In this document: in pieces, positions 34,527-47,106 of the stretch | Layout of the letters: each line of letters begins with the position of its first letter | Numbering within the stretch: position 1 is the stretch's first letter | From: Zea mays | Taxonomy: Eukaryota; Streptophyta; Magnoliopsida; Poales; Poaceae | Reading direction: 5' to 3' | NCBI RefSeq assembly: GCF_902167145.1 | Contig: NC_050099.1 | Span: 63,382,942 to 63,446,941 of the forward strand | DNA: 64,000 nt | Notes under the pieces: generated by a model | The model's input: only the letters and a program-made list of their open reading frames with translations | What the model was told of the DNA's origin: nothing | Databases searched by the model: none | Position numbers and translations under genes: made by a program

Positions 34527-37479
34527 GCTGTGGCGGAACTGCCCGAATTATTCCAACTTAAGTGCCTAAGCCCCGCCTTAGGGGCTGGACCACACTTAAA
34601 GGGGAATAACCCGTCAATCCCTCGGATCTAGTCCGACACGGCCACTGACAGGATCAAGTACCACAATCTCACTCGAAGGTGAGTCACAGAGCAAATACAA
34701 TAAAGCATAAAACCATGCAGGTAAGAGTATTAAAATTATTACATCACAATCGGAGTTTTGCAAAAGTAGCCATCAGTGTTCGAAGTGTAGAGGAATAAAA
34801 CTAACGGTAATTAAATAGAGAGATGGGGAAGCCTGTCCCATCACTCCTCATGCTCCTCCTCAGCCGAGGCAGGGTCCCACTCGACAGTCCAACTCGGTGG
34901 CAAGATGGACGGCCAAATCACTCCAGCAACCATTTCCTCCAGAGAACCTGTAAAAAATTATGCCACAAGCAAGGCTGAGTATACTAATACTCAGCTAGAC
35001 TTACCCGGTGTGAGGAGTCTACTCCTCTACCTCTAGACATGCAGCTGTTTGGTTGTGGGGTTTGGTTGCCAAAAGCACTAGCTGAGTTTCTAAGTCAAGT
35101 TTTAACTTTGTCAATTTAAGTGTGACTCTCTTAAGGCTAAAAGTGGACTATCTATTCGTACATGGTAGCAAGCATTATTAGCAATCAACAGCTTATATCA
35201 ACTCATCACATTTCCACTTGTTACTCAATGCAGTACAATGGATCAAGCAGTCTCATTAGCTGCGAGAAGCAGACGATTCGAATTGAGTTTTTATCCTTGC
35301 AAGGTAAACCTAAACACACGACATATAGGGGCACTCCGTCCCCACACACATCAATTGTCCCCATCGATTCCCCGTCAGCAGAGAGGGGCTCACCGCCTTG
35401 GCGTACAATGCCTCACTGACCCCGACTGCCGTCGTGCAGTGACCGCACTTGTACCCACCATAACCGGAATGGGAGACCTCGTCTCAGGTCGCGTGAGGAG
35501 GGCAATCTGCTGCCAGGTTCAATCAGGTACTAGGCTTACCGATTTACCATATTTCTCGGCATGTGTTTAGTACGTTCAATCGCTTGACACAGGTATCCGC
35601 ACGTTAATCCTTATTCCAATTTCACCTCGTAGACCATGCATCCCCATGGATCCGTGTCCACCAACCAACTATCAATATGATATGAAAAGTGGGTACAACC
35701 AATTCCTGATCTCGCGCGAGTGCTAGAAAAATCACTCGTCTTCTACCGAGATCCTGATTAAATAAAGCAACTACTCGACCTAGCATACTAGTATCCATCT
35801 CAAAAGGAATCCTGAGTTCATGCAACTAGGGTTTCAGTCAACTCCTACACTTAAGTGCACAGTACAAGCCTACAAACAATAAGTGTAGTAAAATAGCATA
35901 TATAAACGGTTATGCATAAACCGGGGCTTGCCTTCCAAAGCAGTGGCAGGCAGGTCCTCTGGTGCAGGCTCTGGTGCTGGCTCCGGGGCTACCTCCTGAG
36001 CAGCTCCTTGCTCCGGCACGAGGATGTACTCTCCGTCAGCAAGGTTACAGTCTATCGAAATGCAATGAACATGTATGTCATGATTATGCAGGATTTAATA
36101 ACATTATGCTAAAAAGAAACTAAGTCAAGAAGTAACTTAGGGTTTCTTAGTCATGCAGGGCTTCTAGTGGGTTAGGCTTATTACTTTTTAGGCTTAGGTT
36201 TTCATTGAGGATAACATAGTGGATTTGTATTGTCTTGATACATTTCAGTGGACAAATTACAAGGGTTTCTAGAATGACACTAATTACCATTATTCATTTT
36301 TCCTTTCTTTAATTTCTACTTATAGTTTCTAGTGTAGGTTTGAACTACGACAGTGGTTTAATATTTTTCAAAAATTCTGTAAAAATTACAGTGGGTTGCC
36401 ATTTGCTATTCTAGCATGTTTTAAGAATTTGAGGCTTAAAATATAAAGGCTATGCTTTAGACAAAAATAGCAAGAGTGGTGTAAAATGGGCCACTTACAC
36501 TACATCTCCTAATTAAGGGTGGGTTCTGCCCTAAAGGTTATTTTTGCTAGCATCTAACAGTAATAATAGGCTTCTGTGCCAAAAATCACAGAAAGCTAAG
36601 GGGTGGTTATTTAGTTATGATTTTCCAAAGTTTAATGCCTAAAAGGCACTTTCTACTACATGGTTATTTGAAAAATGTCAAACAGCAGATTTCATATTTT
36701 TCTTAAGTTCTTAATAACAAAACATTTACTATCCCAAGGGTGGGGGTGTTTTCACCTTGGGGTTATTTTTGTAGGGTCTTTCTAAGTTTTCCTTGTTTTA
36801 TTTAAGTAAAAGGTATCCCACTTATTTTATACTAAACCAGGGTATGATAGATTTTTCCAGTGAACTACATTGAATAAGTACCTTAACAAAAATAGGGGTG
36901 CCCTCTGGTTCATTATTCACATTACCTTTTCTATTTTTCTTAACCTTAAGCATATTATAAAATAAGGGGTAAAAACTAACTTAATGGAGTGGACAGAGAG
37001 GTTTAACATTTTTAAACAGGTCAGTAGGTAGATATACACTTCTCCAAATTTTTCTAACCCTAGTCAAATAGCACAACTATTTTTCTTTCTATTATTGAGC
37101 TTTTGGCTAAAACTATAAGTAAATCAAAACCTTAAAGTTTTCTATAGTTCATAGGGGGTTTTATATTTTTCTTAAGTGGGTTACATTAATTAGAGTCTGA
37201 CAAAATTGGTTTGACCAAATTTGGATGAACTAAACAGAAGTTATGAATTTTTTAAAGTCTCTGTTCAAATTAAAAACAAATTTAATAAGAGTTTCCTGGA
37301 AAAACAGTTTACACCGAGGTCCCTGGGTTTAAACTAAATCAATCCTCGCAGTTCTACCCTTGCGCCACTATTCCCCTGGGTCGCTGACAGTTCAAAAAGC
37401 CCCCTGACCTTTTCTTCCTCTCACCCGCAGTCCTTCCCCCAATGTAAACAGTACCCGCGGTAAAGAAAATGGTGGCGCG

Positions 37480-37488
37480 GCTTACCGG
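37480..37488 (-). promoter_or_regulatory. Splice-donor-like site in E1 5' LTR leader
   Basis: The minus-strand CCG|GTAAG has the intron starting at 37485, about 500 bp after the expected transcription start. It pairs with acceptors at 34104 and 32887. Confidence 0.5.
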
Positions 37489-38008
37489 CGGCGAGATAGG
37501 TCCGACGAAGGGCAGGGTTGGCTCGGGGAGGCTCTGGCGGTCACAGCGAGGTGCGGCTTGACGGCGGGGATGGCCGGAATCGCCCGGTCCACGAACGCAG
37601 GCGGGTGTTCTCGTCGGCGGCGAGTGTACCGGCCAAACCACGGCGATCTGGTTCAATCCAAGGGCACGGTGAGCTTCCTGGGGTGACGTATAGGCTATCT
37701 GTGCAGTGAATCGAGAAATGGCTCAGTGATTTACCCGGTCCACGCACTCCGGCGGGGTTGAGAGCTCCGGCGACCGTGGACTGGACTCTCCGGCGAAGCA
37801 GGCTTCGATTCCTCGCTCGGGGAGCCTCACTGAGCTGTGCACACTCATCTCCGAGGGTTGGATGGGGCTGGGGAAAGCTGGACTGGCCGGTCTACGGCGG
37901 CAGTGGCTCGGGTGGCCGCGGACACGCCGCGCACGGGCAAACGGCGGTGAACTGAGCTCCGGTGAAGTTTAAGCGTGCGCGGAAGAGTGTAGCCGACGCC
38001 TGGGTGGG

Positions 38009-38015
38009 CTTTATA
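38009..38015 (-). promoter_or_regulatory. TATA box of the E1 5' LTR
   Basis: TATAAAG on the minus strand in a GC-rich context. Confidence 0.65.
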
Positions 38016-38865
38016 GGCGCGGGCGCGGGACAGGGCACCGGCTGGCCGTTGGCGCGACGCGGGGCGCGCGCGGGCGTGCTCTGGCGCACACAGAGCGCGT
38101 CGAACACGTGGAGCTTTCAATCGGCCCGTGTTCCACAGCTCACCCAAGTCGCAAACGTGCGAATCTTGGCAAAAATCCGGCGCGAGTCTTTTCCTGGCAC
38201 CTAGGGTTGTCTCTCATCCGTGAGCTGCCATGGCAGATATGGCCTAGGTAGGGAGATCTCTGGTCGCCAAATCGGGTGTGTCACACTGCCCACTTCGCGA
38301 CAAAAACCATGCCAAGGCATGTCAAACGTCCAAGTCTCGGGCTCAGCTTTTTCCAGTGGGTGCCTTGGGTGGTATGCCACATTTTTTGTATAGGACATAG
38401 GTGGATTTGGTGCCAGCTTCGAGGTGAACACGACTGATCTTTAGTGTAGGTGTAGTTTTTAACTTAGAGAGGAATAGAGAGCTCTAGCTCTCTCTCCACT
38501 TGGAGATTTGATTTGGGGTTTCTCCAGGGATCTTTTTGCAATATTGCTTCCCCCTAATTGTGGATTATAAGGTTACTTAAGGTTTGGGTAAAGATTACTC
38601 ATGTTTTGCACCTTTGCTCACTCTCCTTTCCCTCTTATCTAGGGTTTTGGGAGATAGGGTTTAAGAGAGGTCTAGGGTACTTCTCCCCTCTTATCCAAGG
38701 TAGTAAGTGTGCAAGGATTAGAGTAATGCTTCTTAGGTCATTGACAACTTTGATTAACACATGATTTCCAAAGTTCTTATGTGTTGCCTTAAGCCTCTAC
38801 CACATATGATCACAGTCCTTAGTGCCAAGGTGTGCTCTAGCCATGGTAACGCCTGGGGTGTTACA

Positions 38866-38870
38866 GCTTC
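38866..38870 (+). repeat. Target-site duplication of E1, right copy
   Basis: GCTTC follows the E1 end GTGTTACA; E0 resumes from here. Confidence 0.95.
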
Positions 38871-39108
38871 CCACTACGACGTGGATCTGGAGTGGATCAG
38901 CGAGGGGTACTGCTTACCCGACGAAGAGGAGGCCGCCTTAGCCGAGGTCCAGAGGCTTGACGCGGCTGTCGAGGGCCCAAGCGCGGCGCTGGCTTCCTCC
39001 TTTGAGGTGGAGATCCTTCCGCCCGTGTCGCCGTCCGAGGCCGGGCCAGATTCTGCCGAGGGTGGAAACGACGCCGAGGGTGTTGTTCCTCCCCCTGCTG
39101 ATGTCTGA
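38871..39108 (+). pseudogene. E0 antisense gene, 3' part
   Basis: This is the continuation of the gene cut at 12033. Counting the target copy (GCT TC), the reading frame is identical on both sides, so before E1 inserted the exon ran through without a break (a Ser codon, then HYDVDLEWISEGYCLPDEEE). The C-terminus is acidic and Pro-rich and ends PPPADV with TGA at 39106-39108. The HY.VDLE.IS.GY phrase is typical of the C-terminal region of grass Transposase_28-like proteins found in gypsy elements. The gene ends about 440 bp before the end of pol, so the two are convergent. Confidence 0.65.
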
Positions 39109-39117
39109 GCCTGCAGG

Positions 39118-39473
39118 AACAGTTTGTTTTAAGTATGCGTATGTTTTTTGCGGCCACTGAGGCCTAAACATTTTTATTGTCGAATTATAAAGCTGTGTTT
39201 TCTTTCCTCTTGTTTCGTGCATTAGGACTCGTTCGTCGGTAGCAGAATCACTTATCCGAGCGTGAGTTACTTTTCACGGAAGGTGATGAGTGAGGTATTC
39301 GTATCCCGGAGGCATAGGAGTCCCTCGGCTCAGTCGGCCTTGCCGTTTATGTGTTCCTCTCGTCGTTTTTAGGATTCCGTTATCGATATAGTCAAAAAGC
39401 ACGAAGTCGTTTTGGTAGAAAACTTTTCCGAGGAAAATTTTGACGCAGAGGGGGTTCCCCCCTTCTAGCCCCC
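39118..39473 (+). repeat. Direct repeat A2 in E0 3' region
   Basis: This is the diverged second copy of 11230-11591, directly after the antisense gene stop. It probably represents the 3' untranslated region. Confidence 0.8.
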
Positions 39474-39551
39474 GAGGGAGGGTCGGGCTTTGCCGAGGCA
39501 AGGTCGATCCTCCCTTGACGGTTAGACTTTTTATTCATGCATGTAAAGGGA

Positions 39552-40415
39552 TCAAGGTACATGAACGACTTGAAACATTTTAAGGGTAAAGCGACGTAGC
39601 TGTTCGATGTTCCAAGCGTTGTTGTAGACCTCGCCTTGATTGTTGGCCAGCTTGTATGTCCCGAGCTTCAAAATCTTGGCGATGATGAACGGCCCTTCCC
39701 AGGGAGGAGTAAGCTTGTGGCGCCCTCGGGCGTCTTGTCGCAGCCGAAGTACCAAGTCTCCCACTTGGAAGCCTCGGGGCCGAACCCTTCGGGCGTGGTA
39801 GCGTCGCAGAGACTGCTGGTACCGTGCCGAGTGTAGTAAGGCTACGTTCCGAGCCTCTTCCAGCTGGTCCAATGAATCTTCTCGGCTGGCTTGGTTGCTT
39901 TGGTCGTCGTAAGCCTTTGTCCTCGGGGAACCGTATTCCAAGTCCATGGGTAGGACGGCCTCGGCCCCATAGACTAGAAAGAACGGCGAGAAACCTGTGG
40001 CCCGGCTCGGCGTCGTCCTCAGACTCCAAACCACCGAGGGTAGTTCTTTTATCCACCGCTTGCCAAACTTGTTGAGGTCATTATAGATCCTCGGTTTTAG
40101 TCCCTGCAAAATCATACCATTGGCGCGCTCCACCTGCCCATTTGTCATTGGGTGAGCTACGGTGGCCCAGTCCACACGGATGTGGTGGCCTTCGCAGAAG
40201 TCCAGGAACTTTTTCCCAGTGAACTGTGTGCCATTGTCGGTGATGATGGAGTTTGGGACCCCAAAGCGATGGATGATATTTGTGAAGAACGCCACCGCCT
40301 GCTTGGACCCGATGCTGGTTAAGGGTCGGACCTCGATCCACTTGGAGAATTTGTCGATGGCGACCAGCAGGTGCGTGAAGGCCCCAGGTGCCTTCTGCAA
40401 GGGACCGATGAGGTC
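39552..40415 (-). pseudogene. E0 integrase core and C-terminus, split from the rest by E3
   Basis: The frame gives the integrase core with LLVAIDKFSKWIEV, IITDNGTQFTG and HPMTNGQVERANGM, that is the D-D-E region. A C-terminal binding part follows (FQVGDLVLR, PPWEGPFI, WNIEQLRRF), and the frame stops at 39552. The E3 insertion at 40416-40420 lies in the motif just before the first catalytic Asp. The upstream half continues at 54843. This fragment has no internal stop. Confidence 0.88.
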
Positions 40416-40420
40416 CAGAC
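40416..40420 (+). repeat. Target-site duplication of E3, left copy
   Basis: CAGAC precedes TGTGGGGGACAG and matches 54838-54842. Confidence 0.95.
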
Positions 40421-41048
40421 TGTGGGGGACAGATATCCCCCGGGTCCACTAAAAGAGTAAAAGACCTCACGAAAGGCCCAAGGGCCCAATAAATCGTAAG
40501 GTCATTCTTTCGTGGGCCTGGGGAGGAACAATCAGCAAAGCTGGTTGACACGAGGCCGGATTGGTGCAAACCGGATGGCCCACAACGTCGAGCGAGTGAT
40601 CACAACAGAGATCCGACTTTCCCGCGCTGGAGCCCCCATGCAACGGAGCCATGCGAGGATAAGTCGGCAGAACTATAGGGAGATAAACTCAAACAGTTCA
40701 CTATCTTTTAGCTACACGTTGTTATCATATCCACGTGTATTGCCCCACGGTCGAGTATATAAGGCCTAGGGGGCACCCCTTCAGAACGATCGACCCTATT
40801 ACTTAGCTGCCCACTTCAACTCTCTGCATTCTCAATTCAGAGAGTTCTCTTGTAACCTCATTCACCCAGCATACTCACCAGGACGTAGGGTGTTACGCAT
40901 CTCTAAGCGGCCCGAACCTGTAAACATTGTCCACTGTCCCTCGTGCAACTGGCACGAACCATTTTGCTACAGTCGTCGACACCGTCCTACTCCTAAAAAC
41001 ACCTTGACGGGCAACCCCGGGTGTGCGGTCGGACCCAAAACACCGACA
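40421..41048 (+). repeat. 5' LTR of E3
   Basis: The LTR is 628 bp, TGTGGGGG...ACCGACA. I count seven substitutions and one single-base indel against 54209-54837. Confidence 0.95.
40756..40763 (+). promoter_or_regulatory. TATA box of the E3 5' LTR
   Basis: TATATAAG in GAGTATATAAGGCC; the 3' LTR copy is at 54545-54552. Confidence 0.8.
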
Positions 41049-41050
41049 GC

Positions 41051-41062
41051 TGGCGCGCCATG
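41051..41062 (+). other. Primer-binding site of E3
   Basis: TGGCGCGCCATG lies two bases after the LTR. Its first ten bases form a perfect palindrome. E0 has the same core. The tRNA is not assigned. Confidence 0.7.
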
Positions 41063-41094
41063 TAGGGGGTGTGTCGACGATCCAAGCTAGCTCA

Positions 41095-43641
41095 ATGGTC
41101 GTCACCTTCCACAGCAAGATCACCCTTCGTCCTGGATCCGTATTCTACTTCGGAACAATCTCATCCGTAGCAGATGAAGAGGGAACTCTACACCGCATTG
41201 CGGGTCTACCGGAAAAGAAGTATCCTCCAACAAACTCCGAAAGTGTCGGAGAAGCGCAACCTCCAGCTCTCCGGAAAAAGATCGTCTCCGGAAAGTCAGG
41301 GGCCGAGGGCCCGCTGACTCGGAGAACTCCACTGTCTACTTCCCCGACAAAAGAATGGACACAGATCGCGAGGAAGAAGGAGACCAAGGGGAAGCGAGTT
41401 GTTCCTTCCGTTCCTCCGCCCTCAAAGGAGAACAGAAAGAAGGTCGTCACGACAGCAGCACCATTCTACCCCAACGTCCTCTTCATCGGGAGAGTGGAGT
41501 CGCCTACCGTCTCTGACGACGAGCCGACCGCACCTGGAGAAGAACCGCCTCAACGAGAATCCCACCGACGGAGGAACCGGCGCAGGAACGTTCGACGACA
41601 TCACGCGGCCGGAGAACGGGATCCGGAGCAACCTGTCTCGCGAGATGAGGTCTCGGAGATAGGAGAAACTCCGGAGGAACGCGTCTTCAGAGAACGAAGG
41701 AACTCCCAACGACGTGACCGCCGCCGGGCTCAGGAACAAGCCGAGCAAGATGCAAGGCAACGCCGGGAGAATCCATTCTTCGGGCGCAACCTGAACCCCG
41801 ACTTTGCCTGAGCAATGAACACGCCGAGCGAAGTCGGAGGAGTACTAGCTCGGATAGCTGATGGACTCCCTCGGACTCCCGACACCGAGGGCTACCGACG
41901 ACTGTTCACCCAGGCTGCCAACCATCTTCTACCGCTTGCTCACCCACCGAATGATCTACGACACGCCATCAATAGTCGCCGAGACGCGTGAAGCTCCATC
42001 AATGCTTCGCGTGAACGGCGGCATGAGAACGAGATCCACCGCCGGGAGGAATACGACCGGGATCATGGCATCCCAGCTCGGAGCCAGGCCACCAGAACTG
42101 AGTCGGCAACGGCCTCAACTGGCGGTACTACCCGGGGACGGTCGAGGAACCACAACAACTACTCCCCTCCCCGGGACAGACATCATCCCCGACGACAGGA
42201 GGACACATGCGGAGTGTCTGCTCTTACTCCGTGCCTTAGGGCCATCCAATGGCCTCCCAACTTCAAGGTATCCAATGTCGACAAATATGAACCTAAGCAG
42301 GATCCAGGGGGTTGGCTAGCCGTCTACACCACCGCTGCTCGAGCTGCCGGGGCGTCCGAAGACGTGATGACCGCGTACTTACCCATTGTCCTTGGGCAAG
42401 ACGCGCTGCAATGGCTGCGACATCTACCCCGACACTGCATCGACGACTGGGGCGACTTCAGTCGACGCTTCACCGCCAATTTCCAGTCCCTCTCCGACAA
42501 ACCGGCGCAACCATGGGACCTCAAATCCATCAAGCGCCGGGGGGACGAAACTCTCCGGTCGTACCTCAAAAGGTTCCAGACCATGAGAAATCGTATCCCC
42601 GAGGTCACGGAGGCGGCCGTGATCGAGGACTTCTACAGAGGATCCAACGACTCGGCTTTCATCCGAGCCATATTACAGAAGGCACCGACTACCTCCGAGG
42701 AGCTGTTCCGAGAAGCCGACCTCTACATCACCGCCGACGAGCGGGCCCAAGACCTCATCGGAGGAGCAAAGCCCGCACCGGCAGCACCACGACGCGACGC
42801 GAACCAGCAACCCGACAAACGCTGGGAGAAGAGGCCTCGCGAGGAAGTGCACGCCGCCGGGCCACCTGCCTCTCGCGCCCGAGGAGGACCTCGCGGAGGC
42901 GAGTGCACGCTGGACGACATCCTCGACGCACAGTGCCCGTACCACAAGGACATGCGCCACACTCTTCGTAACTGCCGGGACTTCAAGCACTCCGTCGGGC
43001 ACGGCCGACCCTTCCAACCTTTACCTCCTCCTCCGCCGAGGGGAGGACCAGATGAACCACGACAACCCCATCAGCAGGAGGAGGGAGGAGGAGGAGCTTT
43101 CCCGCGCGTGGACAGGGAGGTCAACGTCATCTTCAGCGGACACGGGTCGCAGGAGAACAAAAGACAACAAAAGCTCAACGACCGCCAGATATTGGTGGCG
43201 ACCACCGGTCCTGCCGCCCCATACCGGTGGTCGGAACACCCGATCACTTTCACTCGGGAGGATCAATGGCTCAACTTCGACCATCCAGGCAAATACCCAC
43301 TTCTCGTCGATCCGGTGATTCGAGAGAGCCGGGTGAAGAAGGTGCTAGTGGACGGGGGGAGCAGCATCAACGTCACCTTTCCCCAGACACTCCAAGGCTT
43401 GGGAGTTCACCTCAAAGAGCTCCATGAGTCGGACACTCCCTTCTTCGGCATCGTGCCGACGGAAGGGGAATACCCGCTGGGCCACATCTACATGCATGTC
43501 ACCTTCGGAACTCCGGAGAACTACAGAACCGAGTTCCTAAGGTTCGAAGTGGCGAACTTCGACTGCGGGTACAACGCCATCATCGGGAGGCCGGGATTGG
43601 CCAAATTCATGGCCATTCCACATTACATGTACATGTACTGA
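41095..43641 (+). pseudogene. gag-protease of E3, two in-frame TGA stops
   Basis: One frame opens at the ATG 41095 and reads a long basic N-terminal part (to DFA, TGA at 41809-41811), then MNTPSEVGG, then a second TGA at 41989-41991. Both stops sit where CGA would read Arg. After 42214 it holds the gag domain (GGWLAVYTTAARAAG, LQWLRHLPRH, FSRRFTANFQSLSDKPAQPW). An atypical knuckle follows (CPYHKDMRHTLRNC, with His in place of the second Cys), then the protease with VLVDGGSSINVTF, the DGGS variant common in Tat elements. The frame ends at 43641, where a shift is needed to enter the next part of pol. Confidence 0.85.
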
Positions 43642-43643
43642 AG

Positions 43644-46600
43644 ATGCCAGGACCGCAAGGGATCATAACTGTGCGCGCCGACTTCCAAGGCGCCGCAGAG
43701 TGTTTCCGAGTGGCCATCCAAGCAGCCCTCACCACCAAGTCGTCGACGGTTTCTTCAACACAGGCGAACTCTAAGCCTGAGGAGGACCTTGAGGTACCGG
43801 CAAACGAACCTCAGGCCGCGACCTCTATGCGGCCGACTGAAGAAACTAAAAGGATCAACCTAGGGTTCGCTGATGAACGCAAGACTGCCATCATCAGCTC
43901 CAGCCTGGACGACAAATAGGAAAGCGCACTCGTCCAGTTTCTGCAAGATAACCGAGATGTATTCGCATGGCAACCTGCGGATATGCCGGGAGTCCCAAGA
44001 GAACTGGCCGAGCACAAACTGAAGGTCTATCCCCAGGCAAGGCCGACTCGGCAAAAGCTACGTCGTTTCACGCCCGACAAGAGAGAGGCCATTCGCGCCG
44101 AGTTAGCTCGCTTGGTCGCGGCTGGATTTATTAGAGAGGTGTTACACCCCGAGTGGTTAGCCAACCCTGTTCTTGTACTCAAAAAGAATAAAGTGGATTG
44201 GCGCATGTGCGTCGACTATACTGATCTCAACAAACACTGTCCAAAGGATCCCTTCGGGCTCCCAAGGATAGATCAGGTGGTGGACTCCACCGCTGGATGT
44301 TCTGTGCTGTCTTTCTTGGATTGCTATTCCGGATACCATCAGATTAGTTTGGCGAATGAAGACGAGGAAAAAACAGCGTTCATTACTCCGTTTGGTGCTT
44401 TCTGTTATACCTCCATGCCGTTCGGCCTCAAAAACGCTGGAGCGACTTATCAGAGAGCCATTCAAACGTGCTTAGCCGATCACTGGGGCAAGCGTGTGGA
44501 GGCCTACGTAGATGATGTGGTAATCAAAACAGAGAATTCGGAAAACTTCATCGAAGACTTACAGCTGGTTTTCAACAGTCTGAGACGGTATAGATGGAAG
44601 CTTAATCCCGAAAAATGTGTTTTCGGGGTACCAGCAGGAAAGTTACTCGGGTTTATTGTCAGCCACCGGGGAATTGAGGCTAATCCGGATAAGATTGAAG
44701 CTATCATGAAGATGGAAGCACCTCGATCACAAAAGAAGGTTCAGCGACTTACTGGATGTATGGCAGCTCTGAGCAGGTTTATATCCAGGCTGGGGGGAAA
44801 AAGGTTTACCATTTTACAAGCTACTCAAGAAGGTGGATAAGTTTCAGTGGACTTCAGAGACACGGGAAGCTCTAGATGCACTGAAGAAATTCTTGACAAC
44901 ACCACCAGTACTGAAGCCACCACGACGAGCTACGTCAACTCAACCAGCTGAAGATCTACTACTGTATATCTCTTGCACGACTCACGTGGTAAGCACCGCG
45001 TTGGTAGTCGAGCGAGCAGAAGAAGGACATGCCTACCCAGTGCAACATCCTGTTTACTTCATCAGTGAAGTTCTGGGCCCCTCAAAGAAAAAGTATCCTC
45101 AGGTTCAGAAGCTATTATACGCAGTACTTCTAACTGCCCGCAAGCTACGTCACTACTTTGATGACCACAAAGTCATAGTAGTCACTGGTTTTCCGATAGG
45201 GGATATTCTTCACAACAAGGAAGCCATTGGCCGAATAGCCAAGTGGGCTTGTGAGCTGGGATCTCATGACATCGAATTCCGACCTCGTACTGCCATCAAA
45301 ACTCAAGCACTGGTTGATTTCGTATCAGAGTGGACTGAACAACAAGTACCAGATAACCCAGAGACTGCAGAAGTGTGGCGAATGTATTTTGATGGCTCGC
45401 TGAAATTGCAGGGAGCAGGAGCAGGAATTCTCTTCACCGCACCTGGAGGCGAGCACCTCAAATATGCCCTCCAGTTGCTATTTCCGGCCTCCAACAATGC
45501 AGCCGAGTATGAAGCTCTGATCCATGGATTGAACATCGCCATATCATTGGGCATCAAGAGATTGATGGTGTACAGAGACTCTCTGGTAGTCATTAGCCAG
45601 ATAAACAAAGAGTGGGATTGTTCAAGCGATTCAATGGGAAAATACTGCACTGCCGTCCGAAAGCTGGAAGATAAATTTGAGGGCCTGGAATTCCATCATG
45701 TAGAAAGAGATCGGAACACCGCAGCCGATATGTTGTCCAAGCTAGGATCCAGTCGAACTCAGGTCCCACCTGGAGTCTTTGTGCAAGAAATACTACAACC
45801 GAGCATCTCAATGGATCAAACAGAAGAGTGTAATATTATAGATCAACCCGAGTCAGACTCTGATGACTGGAGAAGGCCAATCATCAAGTATATAAAGAAT
45901 GAAGAGGAACCAGACGACAAGAATTCAGCCGAGCGCATTGCCAGACAGTCGGCTCACTACACACTCATTGGGGAGACATTGTACAGAAGAGGTGCATCAG
46001 GCGTCCTCATGAAGTGCATTCTCTCATCTACTGGGAAGCGACTTCTGGAGGAGGTCCATGCTGGGCAATGTGGAATACATGCAGCATCCAGAACACTAGT
46101 CGGGAAGGTCTTCAGGTCAGGATTCTATTGGCCAACAGCGAAGAGTGATGCAGCCGAGTTAGTTCAGAGGTGCGAAGCTTGCCAATACTTGTCAAAACAA
46201 CAACATCTGCCAGCACAGCAACTACAGACCATACCAGTAACTTGGCCTTTCGCATGCTGGGGACTGGATATGATTGGACCTTTCAAGAAAGCTCAAGGAG
46301 GATACACTCATGTATTGGTAGCAATCGACAAATTCACTAAATGGATAGAGTTCAAGCCCATTGCTTCTTTAACCTCTGCTAAGGCCATGGAATTCATACA
46401 AGACATAATATTCAGATTCAGGATACCAAACAGCATCATAACTGACCTAGGATCCAACTTCACAAGTTCAGAGTTCTTCGACTTCTGCGAGCAAAAAAGC
46501 ATTCAGATCAAGTATGCATTTGTAGCACATCCAAGAGCCAACGGGCAGGTTGAGCGAGCCAACAGGATGATATTGGAGGCACTCAGGAAAAAGGTCTTCG

Positions 46601-47106
46601 ATAAGAATGAAAAATTCGCAGGAAGGTGGATAAGGGAATTGCCCTATGTCGTTTGGAGCCTAAGAACCCAACCTAGCCGAGCTCTGCATGGAAACACTCC
46701 TTTCTTCATGGTCTATGGTTCGGAGGCAGTGCTACCCGCCGATCTCAAGTTCGGGGCACCAAGGTTGATCTTCGAAAACATAGCAGAAGTCGAGGCCACC
46801 AGGCTGGAGGACATTGATATGCTCGAAGAAGAACGGCTGAATGCGGTAATCCAATCAGCACGGTACCAGCAGACTCTAAGGCGCAATCACGACAAGGCCA
46901 TGCGACAGCGATCCTTCTCAGTAGGAGATCTCGTCCTCCGCCGAATTCTAACAGGGGAGGGACGGCACAAGTTATCGCCCTTATGGGAAGGACCCTTCAT
47001 AGTAGCAGAAGTCACTCGGCCAGGATCATATCGTCTCACTCAAATGGATGGCACAGAAGTCGGGAACTCCTGGAACATAGAACACCTCAGGAAGTTTTAT
47101 CCCTAG
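43644..47106 (+). pseudogene. pol of E3: reverse transcriptase, two RNase H domains, integrase
   Basis: The frame continues from the protease after a frame change, with a TAG at 43917-43919. The reverse transcriptase has MCVDYTDLNKHCPKD, SFLDCYSGYHQI and the catalytic YVDD at 44505-44516. A frame change in a G-run near 44790-44803 separates it from the rest. The second part has the usual RNase H, then an extra one (MYFDGSLKLQGAGAGI, NNAAEYEALIHGL) diagnostic of the Tat lineage. An integrase HHCC finger follows (GQCGIHAASRTL...CEACQ), and the core has VAIDKFTKWIEF, ITDLGSNFTS and HPRANGQVERANRM. It ends WNIEHLRKFYP with a stop at 47104-47106. Confidence 0.9.

Larger units (their letters stand above)
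12034..38865 (-). mobile_element. E1: minus-strand chromovirus (Tekay/Del-like) with an extra upstream gene
   Basis: E1 is a complete element bounded by GCTTC duplications. It has two LTRs of about 4.3 kb, an initiator-Met-type primer-binding site, an extra gene, gag-pol with a C-terminal chromodomain-like tail, and a polypurine tract. Without E2 it is about 14.9 kb. Gag-pol has three stops and the extra gene one frameshift, so it is inactive by itself. Confidence 0.95.
34529..38865 (-). repeat. 5' LTR of E1
   Basis: This is 4337 bp from TGTGGCGGAACTG to GGGGTGTTACA on the plus strand, uninterrupted, and is the reference for the split left copy. It holds the TATA box (38009-38015) and donor-like sites at 37485 and possibly 37734. 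Confidence 0.95.
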
